Of a stretch of DNA of 64,000 nucleotides, positions 31,358 through 45,914 are shown piece by piece; position 1 is the first letter of the stretch, and each line of letters starts with the position of its first letter. This DNA comes from Hydnum rufescens UP504. Lineage: Eukaryota > Basidiomycota > Agaricomycetes > Cantharellales > Hydnaceae. Position numbers and translations under genes: made by a program. The notes under the pieces were generated by a model. The model was not told the DNA's origin. It did no database searches and was given only the letters and a program-made list of their open reading frames with translations. The stretch is taken from the NCBI GenBank assembly GCA_014904985.1, contig MU129138.1:11560-75559 (forward strand), read 5' to 3'.

Positions 31358-33526
31358 CTAGTCTTCAACATCGTCCCCAGAGGACGCCGAATCCCATCCC
31401 TCATAATAGTAATCCTCGTCAATCGCCATCTTAGCGAGCTGTCTTTCTAACTCATCCCTCTCCTCATCGGGCAGCTGAGTCTCTTCCCCCAGAACGAGCC
31501 TTCTCACCTTGTTCCACGCGTACATCCTGCCCGAGCCGGGGTCATATCGAACCGGAGCTACGAGCCTCTCCAGATTCGGGAAGACGCAACGAAGGAATTC
31601 GGCACACGCTGCAGTATCATGCACCCACGGGGCACCAATATCTAATTCTCGAAGCATTGAGGGTGGACGCTGACCAATTTCAGCATTTCAGTTGCTGTCT
31701 CAGAGCCGGTCCCATTTGCACCTTCCGAGAGGGTGCTCTGGGAATCGTCGAGTTCGATGCGGTATACATCACCAGCGTAAACATAGAGTACGGCGGTTTC
31801 GTTCACAGGAAGATGAAGGGTCGTTAGATTCGGGCAGTGTTTCGCAAACGGAAGGAGCCCCTCAAGTGTCACAGCTGAGTTCGGGGAAGAGTCAACGCAA
31901 GCGAGAGGAAGGTGAGGGATGGCCAGGCCATGGCCATGAACTCTACGACCGTGTTGTCGAGCTCGAAGCGGTAGTGTGATCCCTGAGATGACACTTTGAA
32001 ATACTCGAGGTGATCACAGGACTGGATGAGGGGGGTTAGATCAGCCCCGCTTAGCACCACATATCGCGTCGGGTCAGCCCCACTCCAAACATCAACATCA
32101 ACTATCAGGCGGCGAAGATTGGGCGTTCGGGTAGAGATGTAAGAAATTGCGCTTGTGAAGTGGTGTGGATCGGTAAGGATTATGTGGACGGTGTCGAGGA
32201 CAGGGAGTGTACTGATATCAAGACATGAGAATGTGAAATCTGAGATTCCCCAGTAACTAATGTGGAGAGACCGAAGGGAGGCAAACACGGAAAGGTCGAA
32301 CCCTGGATGAGTGGGATATGTGGGAGGGTCTAGGTCGTCATACTTGACGCCGCCAATCCGGAGCTCCTCCATATTGGGGAGTCCCGCCAGTGCAGACCAA
32401 ACAGTTGGTCCAGGCATTATGGATAGTGAGACCGATTGCAGGGAAGATTTGTGGGCATTAAGAATGCGAAGAAACGCGCTATGTCCATCTCGGGAATCGC
32501 CCTGGCTGTGCACAAGCGTCAGATGGCTGCTGTCAAGTACCAGTTCGCGCAGTCGGTTGGATCCAGTACATGCAGCCACACCTGTTAAAATTGATCCCAG
32601 ATCTACGCGAACACGACTGCCTCGTCTATGGCCTGCTAGGGGCGTGCGACTTGGAATTTCCCGTACCACGACCTTGGAGGCCATTGGGAGGAGCATAAAG
32701 GGTACAGAAAGCCATCCCGCCCATTCCCACGAATCACGAGCAGAGACGGCAATTGTGATTTCCCTCAATTCTGGGAAGAATACCAACTTGGGATGTTGCT
32801 TCATAATAGCCTCGAGCACAAGGAGTGCTTTCTCCTCGCCGGGGTGTATAATATGTGCGTGATATGGGCACTCCTGCGAATAACACGAGCCACTTCTTCT
32901 TGTGTTGGATCGCGATTGAGAATCTAGCTCCGGAAAAGACGGTCACACATTCAATCTACGAAGTTTTGGTTGTGCCGAAATGACCCACCTTAATTGGTAT
33001 AGGTGGCCTCATGTTGTCAGTTGTGTTCACATTCGCCCCTGGAAGATTGATTGCAGGTAAACGAATATCAGGTAGTCCTCGATATGAGGGATACCAAGGT
33101 TGTAGCAAGATTTGGTCCCAAGTAACGTACTCCAAAAGTTTGTGTACAACCTCGTGCGCCGCCACTATAGAAACGTCCGCCGCAGTTATGGTCTCTACAT
33201 CGTCTTCGACAACGTTGGCGATTGCAGTGGTGGCTGTAGCAAGGGCTGCTGCCGCTCGTGCAAGGGCAATTAAGGATGGCACACTTTCAGTGCACACGAC
33301 ATCAGGCGGAAGTAAGCCAGTGAGGGATGCGAGCGACTGCTCTAGAACCCAAAGGGCATCTAGAGCAGGAACATAAAATGACTTGCACGTTCTTAAAACA
33401 TTAACGAGGGAAGGCCGATCAAGATGACCCACGATCTCCCTACAAGAGATAAGGAATCAGACTCGCCAGCCATCGATCCGGAGAAACTTACCTCAACAGC
33501 TCGTCTATGCGTAATGCGTGATGCAT
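31358..33526 (-). CDS. F-box protein with leucine-rich C-terminal region, frame broken
   Basis: Exon 1 (33,526-33,492) joins 33,439 to give HALRIDELLREIVGHLDRPS then VNVLRTCKSFYVPALDALW, a typical Agaricomycete F-box. The large central exon (about 32,900-31,880) has leucine-rich repeat-like segments (LRSLHISYWGISDFTFSCLD, PNLRRLIVDVDVWSG), used in this family to recruit substrates to SCF ubiquitin ligases. Near 31,900 the expected continuation (DSSPNSAVTLEGLLPFAKHC) lies one base out of frame. A second shift or a short intron is needed near 31,690 before MLRELDIGAPWVHD and the acidic end (YYYEGWDSASSGDDVED-stop). F-box genes are numerous and fast-evolving in these fungi, so decay is possible. 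Confidence 0.7.
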
Positions 33527-33898
33527 CGTGAAGCGAACATGCGCCTCGTTTTTGTGCTATATAAATGCGCATTTCGGTCAAGTCCGTGATCCTGCAGCGC
33601 TTTGTAGGCGCCCTCGCCTTTGGGGGGCGCAATAATTGATTACATCATCTGGGACCGCCACAGCCATGCTGAAACAAAATATGCTATATCATGAGGGTAC
33701 CTCAAATGCAGGCGTGTCTCGATGGCCTTCGGTGGCTGCTTTCAGCTACCACAACTGCTACCACGCAGCTAGCGCACAGTTTTCGTGGCGTTCCCACGGA
33801 TCCACCCTCACAGTCACGCGAAATTCACAGCCTTAAATAATAACCTCATAAGCTCGACCAATTACACTGGTACATTGTAGTGCCTATATATACGGCAG
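33527..33898. other. intergenic, no gene seen
   Basis: Upstream space of the F-box gene and downstream of NC2-alpha. A CCTATATATACGG motif at 33,883 is close to the NC2-alpha stop and may be incidental. Confidence 0.4.
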
Positions 33899-34428
33899 TT
33901 ATTCCTCTGACTTGGGCTTTGTTCGAACACGTTTCTTCTTTTTTACGGGTACCGACTCTGTCGATCCACCGTTCGTTGGGTCAGGGACATTAGCAACGAT
34001 TTCACGCAAGAAGTCAAATAAAGCCTCGTTCTCGATGGCATACTTCCTACAGATACTCTCAGTTCACCTCCCAAATAGCCAATACTGTACTAATGAGAGA
34101 CGCACAAATGCCATTGCTCGACCTTCTTCAAGTTCCGCGCTTCCGCGACCTTGGCCGTCTCCAATGTGAGGTTCGCTATAAAGAGCTCCAGTACCTTTGC
34201 TAATTCCAAGTTGATTGAGGTCCGTGCGTTATCGATCGAGGCATCGTTACTGACAAATAAGGATGGGCGTAGCTTGTGCTACTTTGCCCACTTCATCATC
34301 CTTTTGCATAATTTTCTTGATCCTTGCCTATTATATTTTCTCAGGAATTTAGCCGGTTAAGAACTGGGCCCCTGGACCTCAAGCTCCGCACTGACCACAG
34401 GAAATCGAGTCGTCTTCGCTTTCTTCAT
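33899..34428 (-). CDS. bur6: NC2-alpha (Bur6/DRAP1) histone-fold repressor
   Basis: Four short exons (34,428-34,396, 34,327-34,255, 34,199-34,106 and 34,046-33,899) join in frame to 115 residues. The protein reads KKAKTTRFPVARIKKIMQKD, then GKVAQATPILISKVLELFIA, then ARNLKKVEQWHLKYAIENEA and FDFLREIVANVP. This is the H2A-like histone fold of NC2-alpha, with the usual FDFL(K/R) motif after the fold. A basic tail (KKKKRVRTKPKSEE-stop) follows. With NC2-beta (Dr1/Ncb2) it binds TBP on promoter DNA and blocks TFIIA/TFIIB. The relatives Dpb3, CHRAC and HAP5 share the fold, but the start and the FDFL motif favour NC2-alpha. All introns are GT-AG. The 387 bp upstream to 34,815 hold no other gene. 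Confidence 0.85.
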
Positions 34429-34815
34429 ATTTGTCGAAAGATAACGGAATCAAATTTCGCAGTGGCGGTCCAATCAACCTAGGTCCTGGGGTGGCCCTAC
34501 CAGGAAACACCACCCTCCTCTGGACCAATTTTGACCCCATGGACAAAGAGTGTCTGTTCATGCTAGATCATTCATCACCTAGTTATAACGACATCTAAAT
34601 GACCTCAGTTCCGTATACCCATCTCCTGCAAAGAATATCACATCACTATGGTTGTTCTACCTTGGACCGTAATTTCATTATGCATTATGCACACCCTTGC
34701 GATTAAGGGGTACTGTACTGAGTAAACTTATGTATTTCCCACTTGCCCACCGTAACATTTTATCTGGACAACCCATTCGCGCCATCAAGCAATTGAAGGG
34801 TGTATTCTATTTTTG
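34429..34815. promoter_or_regulatory. spacer with NC2-alpha promoter and URA2 3' end
   Basis: This 387-bp gap must hold the NC2-alpha promoter and the URA2 3' end, because both genes are on the minus strand. I see no clear TATA box or other element. Confidence 0.3.
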
Positions 34816-37800
34816 TCAGCCCATAATGCTGGCTAGAAGAGCCATACGAACCTATTGCGGAACCCTCAGTATCACAAGGAAAAATTAAGAGTAGGAAGGG
34901 CTTACAAAGAGTCCATAGCGCATCTGCCGGAAGTACACTGCACGACGTGAATCGAAATCCACTTCGGGATCGATTTCTGTCCGTCATTAAAAAACAATGA
35001 AAATGAGGATACTGAAAAATAAAAGGTATAATTTCATGCATCGAAGCACTGACCAGAGAGTCTCGGCAACGGATGCATGATGATCATGTCGGCCTTGGCC
35101 CGAGCAAGAACGGCGTGATCCACGACATAGGCCTTATGCACTCGTTCCCATTCGGCGGCGTCATCGAAACGTTCTTGCTGAACCCGAGTCACGTATAATA
35201 CATCCGTATCGGCCAATACATCATCCAAAGAAGTACACTGTCGAACCGGAATACCCTTTTTTCGGGCAGCAGCCGTAACGCTGTCTGGCATCGCAAGTTC
35301 CAGTGGTGACACCAAGTTGATTCGGACGGAATAGAACGACAGAAGGGCCACCAAACTGTGCACCGTCCGGCCATTTTTGAGATCGCCTAGAAGAGTCACA
35401 GAGCGGCCATTGACAGTCCCGAGCTCAGAACGAATAGTGAAAATGTCAAGAAGTGCCTGCATAGATGAAATGAGTCGACCAAATGAGTCACGAGGACTGA
35501 AAATCCGAGTATCACACCTGAGTAGGGTGCTCTCCTATTCCATCGCCGGCATTGATGATTGGCACGGGTGAGAACTTCGCAGCGGTAGCGGCGCTTCCCA
35601 CTGCCGGATGTCGGAGAACGATGGCATCGCCATAACATCCAAGGGTTCGAATAGTGTCCGCCAAAGTCTCGCCCTTCATTACGGAGGACTTGTCGGGTGT
35701 GATAGAGACAACTTCTCCCCCGAGTCTCTTCATCGCCGTTTCGAAAGACGAACTTGTTCGCGTCGATGGCTCGTAGAATACAGTGCAGAGTACCCGACCT
35801 TTGAGGATGTCGATGACACCGCTTCGTTCCACTTGCAAGCGCATTTCGTGAGCAAGATCGAACAAATGATGAATGTCTAGATGAGAAAACTGTTTGACAG
35901 ACAAGATGTGACGACGATGGAAGGCAGGGTGAGGAGGGAGTGTAATTAGATGTGATGAAGACGTTTCGCGTGTCACTGTAGAAGCTGAAAGAGCCATCAA
36001 AGACATGTCAGCGGAACGTGCATTTGCAGCTGCGAAGGTGGGCGAGGTTGGGGGATGTTGTTCCAAAGTTGGTCGAGATGTAGCAGTGAAAGAGCCATTT
36101 CGGACATGCGGACGAGTGGACGGTACGGCTTGGGAACTAGATACATCACGACCAAGAGAACCTGCGAAACTTGCGCCATCAAGGTACACTGTTTTTCCGT
36201 GCATGACGACACGATGGACGCTGCCAACCACTGCCTGGCCTTCCAGAGGGGACCATTGCCCACCATAGGACATGAAGACGTTTCGCCGATCCACCTCAAC
36301 TTCGACCTGAGCATGTGGAAGCTCTGGAAGCTCGAAGATTCGAATTGGGTTATCGTGCAGACGCTCTCGAATGTCATCCAACGTCAGGCGCCCTTGAGAC
36401 ACTGCCGTCAAGAGGAGAGGTAAAGTCTCCTCAATTCCGCTTCGTGCGCTCATATCCTCTCCTAAATCTAGTGCTAGACGGTACGGCCCTAAGCCAACAG
36501 CAAAAACGTCGACGATGGCAAGATTGGTCCAAAGGGCCTGCTGGTCCTTGAGCGATGGTAGATGAGTTGAGGCCGGATATTGCTCTTGAGAGAAAAATAG
36601 AGAATAAACGGACACATCGCAAGTCACTTTTAGTCCCTTCTCCTTGCTCAGAGCAATGAGAAGGATGTCATCTTTGCTGCCAACATCGGTCACGTGCACG
36701 CTACGATTATGCAAACTGGCAAGCAAGAGAATGGTTGCTAGATCGGTGGACCGTGCGTCGGTCACGATAGGCTTCTCGGCGGGCCAAGACGCAAAGTGCG
36801 CGGCTACGGCTGCCACTTTGTTGATGTTATCAGAAACACCGTTGAAAGGGATGAAGAGAGCTTTAGCCACAGCCTGTAACTCTTCATCCAGTCTGTCTGC
36901 ATTATTCGGTGATGCAGAGATACATAGGGCGTAATTGCAATGTGCGGCTCCTTTGACATTCACTATCGCCGCATCGAGCGCTGTGCCACTGACAATACCC
37001 CATCCACACCGAACGGTATGACCTGGATTGTCGTGAATCCAGCATTCACCGAGGCCTGGGTAACGATTTCAAAGTCTCGAGAGTCTTTCTGAGTGAGTCC
37101 AGGAACAAACGCCTGAATGTTCACCAGCCCCGGAAAGCTGAACGTGACATGGGACGTTTTGAAATCGATAGGGGAGACATCAAGAGGGAACTTTCGGATT
37201 AGGGCTTCCGCCAGAAGTTTGGCTATCTTGACGTTGGTGATAAGTGGTACTGCGAAATCCACCGCCATACGTCGGGTGCGATAACCTTTGCTGGTGTACG
37301 TCGCGGGACGTCGATAGTTATTTTTGGAGGGGAGGTTGATGTACAAGTCGATTAGATTGTTCGCGAGATGCTGTGTAAGGGAATACTCTGACTTCTGGGC
37401 GTCTTGACCATCTGCTAGGGCCTCCAAATACTTGGGTTTCCCAAGAAAGAAAAATCAGATGCTTTAACGGGAACGGCATGCTTCGTCATTCTGACCTTGC
37501 AAGGAACGTTGTGCTCGGTGAAGAAGTCTGCCGTGCCAGCGGTTCCAAGAAGGTTATACCCTGCAAGATGTAGCTTCTGAACGGATGGCAACATCTCGAG
37601 TTTCTCCTTAAAACTTCCGATGGAAAGTAAGATATTCTTCTTTGGAAGGACAATGCCCGTTGATATAAGAGCCTTGAGATACGCCTCGTATTTGTTTCTT
37701 CCGAAACAAGCGACTTCACCAGTGGAAGCCATTTCCACTCCCAGAACGGGATCTGCGCCAGATAACCTATTGAAACTGAACTGGGGAACCTTGACACCAA

Positions 37801-40800
37801 CGTAATCTGGGGGCAGATTGAGGTCTGGGTATGGAACCACGGGAAGATCGAGCATGACTTTCGTCGCCATTTCAATAGCGTCAATTCCCGTAACTTTGGA
37901 GACGAAAGGGAATGAGCGCGCTGCCCGAAGATTGCACTCGATGACTTTGATCTCGTTGTTCTTTGCAATAAATTGAATATTGAACGGTCCAGTTACGTTT
38001 AGAGCATTTCCGATTTTTCGGGTAGCGTCTTCGATCCGTCGGACGGTTTCAGGATCTAAGTCCTGAGGTGGAAGGACAAGCGTAGCATCGCCAGAGTGAA
38101 CGCCTGCGTTCTCGATGTGCTCGGATATGTAGTGCATGACAAGTTTCCCGTTTTTTGCAATGGCGTCCATCTCAATTTCCTTGGCGGCCTCAATGTACTT
38201 TGATATCACAACGGGATGCTCGCGCGACACGGCGGTAGCCTGATTGAGATAGTTCGAAAGATCATCTTCGGTCGAGACTACATTCATGGCTGCCCCTGAG
38301 AGGACGTAGGATGGTCGGACCAGCACGGGGTAGCCGACTTGCTTGCAGAAAGCTTGGGCCGCTTTGAAGTCGGTGAGCTCCTTCCATAAAGGTTGATCGA
38401 CGCCAATTTTATCCAATAGTCGGGAGAAGTTATACCGGTTCTCCGCCGTATCAATCATTTCTGGAGATGTACCATAGACATGTACGTTTTGACGATAGAG
38501 AGGAAGGGCGATATTATTCGGGGTTTGTCCACCCATCGAAATGATGACTCCGGAAGAGTTTTCGAGCTCGTATATGTCCAGAACTGTTTCGAGGCTGATA
38601 TTGTCGAAATAGAGTCTGTCGGCCTCATCATAATCGGTGCTGACTGTTTCCGGATTGTAGTTCACCATGACTGTCTTCATACCCTGATCGCGGATGGTAC
38701 GAATGGCCCGGACAGCGCACCAATCAAACTCTACGCTAGAACCAATGCGATACACTCCAGAACCGAGGACCATGACGCCACGATCATCGAAGGCGACATC
38801 ATGCTCCGAGGCGTTGTAGGTGGTGTACAGGTAATTGGTAAACGCGGGGAATTCAGCAGCAACGGTATCAATCTGCCTCACGAAAGGCGCAATTTTCGCT
38901 TCCTTCCGGAGTTGACGGATGGCAAGTTCGGTGGTTCCGAGAGCCTTGGCGATTTGCCGGTCAGAGAATCCGTGTTGTTTGGCTTGTTGGAGCAGGATGG
39001 TGGTAATGGATGACGGAGAATGTCCACTAGACATCATATCGTGAGATAGGAACGCGAATGCTAGAAAAAAGGGGTACGGACCACAAAATCAAGTTCATCT
39101 CATGAAGCTTATGAAGCTTGGTTAGGAACCATTTATCAATGCTTGTAAGCTTCCAAATCCTGTCAATAGTATACCCAGCCTGGAACGCAGCTGCAATGGC
39201 GAACATGCGTTTGTCTGTCGGATTTTGGAGTTCCTCGTCGATGTCATCCGCGAAGTCGTTCTACGAAGGAATCTCGAAGATTAATACCAACGCGCACCGC
39301 AAGAAAACGGCACCCACTGCGTCGAAACCGATAAATTGATCCTCGATGGCGCGAATCGCTTTCTGGATGCTCTCTTCGAAGGTTCGGCCTATCGCCATCA
39401 CCTCACCTACGCTCTTCATCGAGCTACTCAGCAACTTGCTAACGCGATTGAACTTCTTGAGATCCCAGCGTGGGAACTTGACAACGACGTAGTCGAGGCT
39501 GGGTTCGAAACAGGCAGTTGTCTTCTTGGTAACTGTGTTCTTGATCTCATTGAGCGGAATGCCAAGACCAAGTTTGGCTGCAATGAATGCCAGGGGATAA
39601 CCGGTGGCCTTGGAGGCCAGTGCTGACGAACGGGACAAGCGAGCGTTGACCTTGAAGAGACGGCACAAACGTCAGAGAGGAGAGAAAAACGTTATGATGC
39701 ATTATTACCTCGATAATACAATACTCCTTGGAGGTGGGATTCAGTGCGTACTGAATGTTACATTCCCCGATAACTCCCAGATGACGGACGACGTTTACTG
39801 CAGTGGAGCGAAGCGTATTGTAATCGGCGTCCGATAAAGTTTGAGAAGGGGCGACGACGATGGAATCGCCAGTATGAATCCCAAGTGGGTCAAAATTCTG
39901 CGCGAGATAATGCGAATGAACATAAGGCTAGCATAGATGCATAAAGATAGCTAGTGAAAATTGACGCACCTCCATGTTGCAGACTGTGATGCAATTATCC
40001 CTAGAATCCCGAACGACTTCGTACTCAATCTCCTTCCAACCCTTCATGCTCTTCTCGACAAGAACCTGGGGGCTCGTGGCAAAGGCGGTGCTACAAGCCT
40101 TTTAAGGCCTGCTTCGTCGCCTGCAAACCCAGAACCAAGACCCCCCAGCGCGTACGCTGCCCGCACAATGACAGGATAGCCAATTCTACCAGCGGCTTCA
40201 CGAGCCTCCTCGAAAGTGGTTGCGCTCGAGCTATCGGCGCATTTCTCGCCAATTTCCGCCATCGCTTGGCTAAAGAGGTCTCGATCCTCAGTGGTTATAA
40301 TAGTATCGATCGGTGTGCCGAGAACCTCAACACCTAATGCCTTGAATTCATCCTTGAGTTTAATGCCGACGTTGAGAGCGGTCTGACCGCCAAACGTCAC
40401 ATAGATCCCATCAGGACGTTCGTAACGGATGATTCGCCGAACGAAGTCAGGGGTGACAGGAAGGAAGTAGACCTTGTCTGCCAAGCCTTTGGAAGTTGCG
40501 ATCGTGGCAATGTTCGGATTCACGAAGATTGTGTAAACCCCCTCTTCCTTCAGCGCCTTGATCGCTTGTGAACCTGAGTAGTCGAACTCGCCAGCTTGTC
40601 CAATGGACAAGCCCCCCGAGCCAAGAATCATCACCTTTCGAAGTTTCTTTGGAGGTGAGGAAGGCGAGAGGAAAGGCGTTGGCATCGAAACCGGGGGAAG
40701 TTTGACCGCCTTAAGAGAGGTCTCAATGTGTTGTATGAACACGTCGAACAAAAACTCGGTATCCCTAGGTCCGGGAGTCGATTCTGGATGGAACTGAACT

Positions 40801-42076
40801 GAGAAGAACGCCTTCTCTGTATGATAAATGCCTTCGTTACTGCCATCATTGGCGTTCTTATACAGTTCCTTCCATCCTGAGGGTAGTGATTCAGCGTCGA
40901 CTTGGAATCCGTGGTTCTGACTGGTGATATAGCATCTTCCGGAGAGCGTATCAGTGCATGGGATGTTATGCCCCCGATTCCCGTATTTCATCTTGGAGGT
41001 AGTAGCCCCAGCAGCAAGAGCGAGCAATTGGTGACCAAGACAGATACCAAAAATAGGTTTGTCGGCCCTATTGAGGGCAGTACGAAGGTGGTCGATGGTG
41101 GAAGACAAGATAGAAGGGTCGCCTGGACCATTGGAGATAAAAAGACCATCGTACGGTTCCTCGGTTTCGGCAAGGAAATTATAATTCCACGGAATGACCT
41201 TGAGTTCCACACCGCGAGCAGTGAAGCAACGAATCTGATTGTATTTCATCCCGACATCAATCGCTAAAACTCGAAGCGGTCTGCCAGAAGGATGAAGTCG
41301 AGGGGACGATGAAACGATTGGATACACCCGGGGCTTCGGAGAGAGAGACCATCTCAACGAGATTTCCAGCATTCGGATCCGAAAACGGGATATCTAAGTA
41401 TTCCTCTGTCCATAGACCCCGAGAAGGAGATGGGGCCCGGGAAGTATTTTGAGATCCCGCGACAGCAGCAGCGAGACTGTGCGAACGGAAAGGCAATCCT
41501 TGCCGCTTTGCAAGGACCTTACCCAGCATTGAGCCTTGTTCGCGGATTTTTTTGGTAAGGGAGCGCGTATCGACGCCAAAAATAGCTGGAACACCGTTTT
41601 CTTTAAGCCAGACACCGAGCGACGACGCGGCGAGGTAGTGGCTAAATTCATCGGAGTAATAAGCCACCACGAGAGCAGCGACGTGGATGCGACTGGATTC
41701 AAAGTCGGGGGGATAGTATTGAGTTCCTCGATAGTGCGAGCCGGCACACCATAATTTCCAATCAGAGGGTACGTCAAAACTAATATTTGGCCTTCGTACG
41801 AAGGATCGGTCAGAGACTCGCAGTACCCCACCATTCCTACATGTCAAATATAGTCAAACAGGGGCTGACCTCCCCCAGTTCAAGGAGAGTACCAGTTTGG
41901 AAGACACATTCGCCGGATACGCTCTTTCCTTGCGCACCAAAGCTTGTGCCATAAAACGAAGAACCATCAGCCAGGACAAGAACTGCATCATTATTTTGCC
42001 CGCCTGAGGGAATGGATGGAAGGGGGGGACGGAAGGAGGGGACGCCAGGTGCCATTGCCTTGATATTCGCATGCAT
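34816..42076 (-). CDS. URA2: URA2-type multifunctional pyrimidine enzyme (GATase-CPSase-DHO-like-ATCase)
   Basis: The protein makes carbamoyl phosphate from glutamine and joins it to aspartate, the first two steps of UMP synthesis. Domains in order are glutaminase (about 41.8-40.7 kb, nucleophile in [12 protein letters not shown], plus VQFHPEST), CPSase N-half ([20 protein letters not shown], 40.6 kb) and CPSase C-half ([19 protein letters not shown], 38.7 kb). A dihydroorotase-like domain (37.2-36.1 kb) and ATCase ([13 protein letters not shown], 35.8 kb, and [15 protein letters not shown]) follow, ending [13 protein letters not shown]. The dihydroorotase metal motif HxH appears replaced by VNIQ, as in inactive fungal versions. 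Five single-base frame breaks occur near 41,710, 41,338, 40,088, 37,438 and 36,998, yet both sides stay conserved, which favours sequence error. The start ATG at 42,076 is the first in frame. Confidence 0.9.
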
Positions 42077-42111
42077 GGTTAACCCCTCCAATTGAAGAAA
42101 AATGTGCTCTA

Positions 42112-43395
<1,284 letters not shown>

Positions 43396-44983
43396 CGGGG
43401 TCCGGCAGGCTCCGACGCACTTACTGGGAAAACTTCACCCAGTTTCCTTCCATAATCTCTACAGTGAAATATATCTCTTTCGGCTATAGGGACCTGATGG
43501 AAATGGCTGACGCAAAGCGGTGGTCCAGTTTGAATCTTTTGAGTCGTTACATCCAACGTGATCAAATTATGACTGCACGGAGAGAATCCCACATATTGTT
43601 TCCATGTGTTCCAAGTGAGTGTGTTCAACAGGACCCCTCTGACTTCATGAGAATGAGCTGATATCATCATAAAGATCATCACATCGATAACAGCATCCAA
43701 CCCTGTGGACAGAGTAGGGATGATCGCAGCTCCGGGCCTATCAATCTTAGCAAGACCCCTGTTGGAGTCTGAAAATGCACCCGTAGGTAATTTGGATATA
43801 TCGACAATCCAATGATGTTGGGTTCAAATTTTAGGCCTCGATTCTGCTGGAAGGCTTGTGCAGATTCTTTAAACTTCCGGCGGGTCAGGCAGTGTTCTGG
43901 CAAATCGGCGTGGCCGCGCAAGGATGACTATAGGTGAGTACGGGCGACCTTGACACCACTGGGCTCAAGGTAAATCTATGTCCTTGGTTCAATATAGGAA
44001 TAAGAAACTGATGAAGCCGAAATAGGCATGCGGGGACGACTGGACTGCGAACTGGGGCATGATCACCATGTTCTTATCTCATGAGCCAGATCTCGGGCTT
44101 ACGGCGGAAGTCCCGGGTCTCTTGCCGCATATTTTGGTCGGTACACATGTCGAAGTGCAGGTTGTGACATGGGAAGCTCACCAGCAGCCGACTGGGGACC
44201 AGAGATGAACAATGATGGTGCTCCTCTATTTGCTCTCTTATTTTCATTGTTCTTTTGTGGGACTGCTTCCCCCTTTGTTCCTCGTCCATTCGTTCTCATT
44301 AACGTATAACAGCGACATCTTCCTCCCACCCCAACCTCATTTTTCTGCACGGTCGTCATCCTACATCGCCTTTTCGGGTCCCATCCACACACGACAACAT
44401 CCCAATCACTCCCCGCGTCTCCCCCACCCTCGTACGCTCCCTTCGAATCCTACGGCAGACATCATACCGCAATGGGGACATTAACTGGAGCCATGATGAC
44501 ATCGAGGCACCTCCTTTATTACACTCACCTCCGTTATCAGCCACGCGGCACACGACGCTGCGTATTTCTTGATCTCTAACGAACCCAGGCAATAGACTTT
44601 GCAATACTTGCCAATGATCAGAAAATGAGCTCTGGCGCCATTCTCAGTATTCGCATCGCCTGAGCAGTCTCGTTCATGCCAAGGGGGTCCCTATCGCATC
44701 CGTGCCCGACCGAACACTGCACACAAACAGATTTTCAGATTCATCCTATGCCTGGGGTGGGTTAGCTTTATAGCAAAAAAATTGTGGATAATTCCATTAA
44801 TCTTATGGTTATGGTTTTGGCGTCGTGTGGAATGAACGACGTATCAAGGAGGTGCAATGCGGTTCGAACGCAATAAGTTGGCTGCAGTATGACACCGATT
44901 GTATATTCATAGGTTCCATACAAGCATGATGAGTGTGTAGCAAATAGAGATTGAAAGAGACCAAGTGCGGGATCGGGCGTGGT
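43396..44983. other. intergenic, one unassigned minus-strand frame
   Basis: A minus-strand frame at 43,921-43,679 (KFKESAQAFQQNRGLKFEPN) has protein-like composition but no recognisable family or splice partners. A proline/serine-rich plus-strand frame at 44,212-44,484 looks like chance. I call neither. Confidence 0.35.
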
Positions 44984-45280
44984 TTACCGATTCTACCAAA
45001 AAGAATGGCAAACATAAGAAGAGGGAACGGCCTATAGTAGAGACACAAGTGTCCAAATCTGTACCTTGCTGAAACCAATAGCGGCCGACTTTTCACGGAA
45101 GCACTGACGGCAAATATCCATCCCGTACTTGCGAATAATACCGCCCTGGTTGCCGCATACTCGGCTGGACGGTGGAGAGCTTGGCGAAAGACTGGAACAC
45201 AACATGAGGTCGACTTACCATTGGCGAGAACCCTTCCCAAATTTGCGTGGGCGAGAGAACCAAACGGCGTCGTGGGTCAT
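44984..45280 (-). CDS. rps29: ribosomal protein uS14 (Rps29)
   Basis: Three exons (45,280-45,219, 45,164-45,065 and 44,992-44,984) join to exactly 56 residues, the normal length of eukaryotic uS14. The protein starts [20 protein letters not shown] and continues [20 protein letters not shown]. Cys21, Cys24, Cys39 and Cys42 form the zinc-ribbon C-x2-C...C-x2-C, and the end IGFSKNR-stop matches the family's KYR-type end. It is part of the 40S head. The last coding exon is only 9 nt (N-R-stop). All introns are GT-AG. Ribosomal protein genes are usually strongly transcribed; no promoter motif was identified. Confidence 0.92.
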
Positions 45281-45914
45281 TTTGGAGGGACAAGAGTGCT
45301 AGAAGAAAAGATGAGAGACTGGCTATAATGTTGCAAGGCCTATACGCACCTCGCGAAGATGATGATGAACGGAGAGTGCCTATTGGACTATTACAGTTTT
45401 ACGGAATCTTCCGGACTCAATTCATCTAGTTGGGATTCCTTCATGCCGCCAGTGCTCTCGACTTAGTGGAACAATTCTAGTTTATATATCGCAGTAGGCT
45501 CCCGAGCAGCCAAGAACGGTCGAAATACATGGGGTCAGTACTTGAGAATTAATCTATTTGATCGCAGTATTATGGAGGGGATGAGTGGAGGGGTGTGAAT
45601 TCGACAAGGTGTGGGTGTGGTCTAAAATGGGTGGGACAGCGAGATGGAGCCATGGGTACAGATGGAGAGGAATCAGCATATAAATATTAATCAAAGTAAA
45701 ACAGTATGCTTGGTGGGATGCCAGGTTAGTGGCACATATGAATGCTGACAGGGGGAAAACACTCGTGAGAGTGATGACAGACAGCCCAGTTGTGGAGGTG
45801 CAGGAGAAAATGGTAGGAGGGAGATGTGAATGGTTCCGCCCCAATATCATGTCTTGTATGTCGAAGTTACCCATGTATCTTGGGCAATGAGCAATCGTCA
45901 GTACAGCGCAGTGT
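45281..45914. other. intergenic, no gene seen
   Basis: Upstream region of Rps29; only short frames are visible. Confidence 0.4.

Noticed and set aside
44212..44484. Plus-strand ORF with a hydrophobic start
   Set aside because: Composition is C/T-rich promoter-like sequence; no family and no downstream exons.
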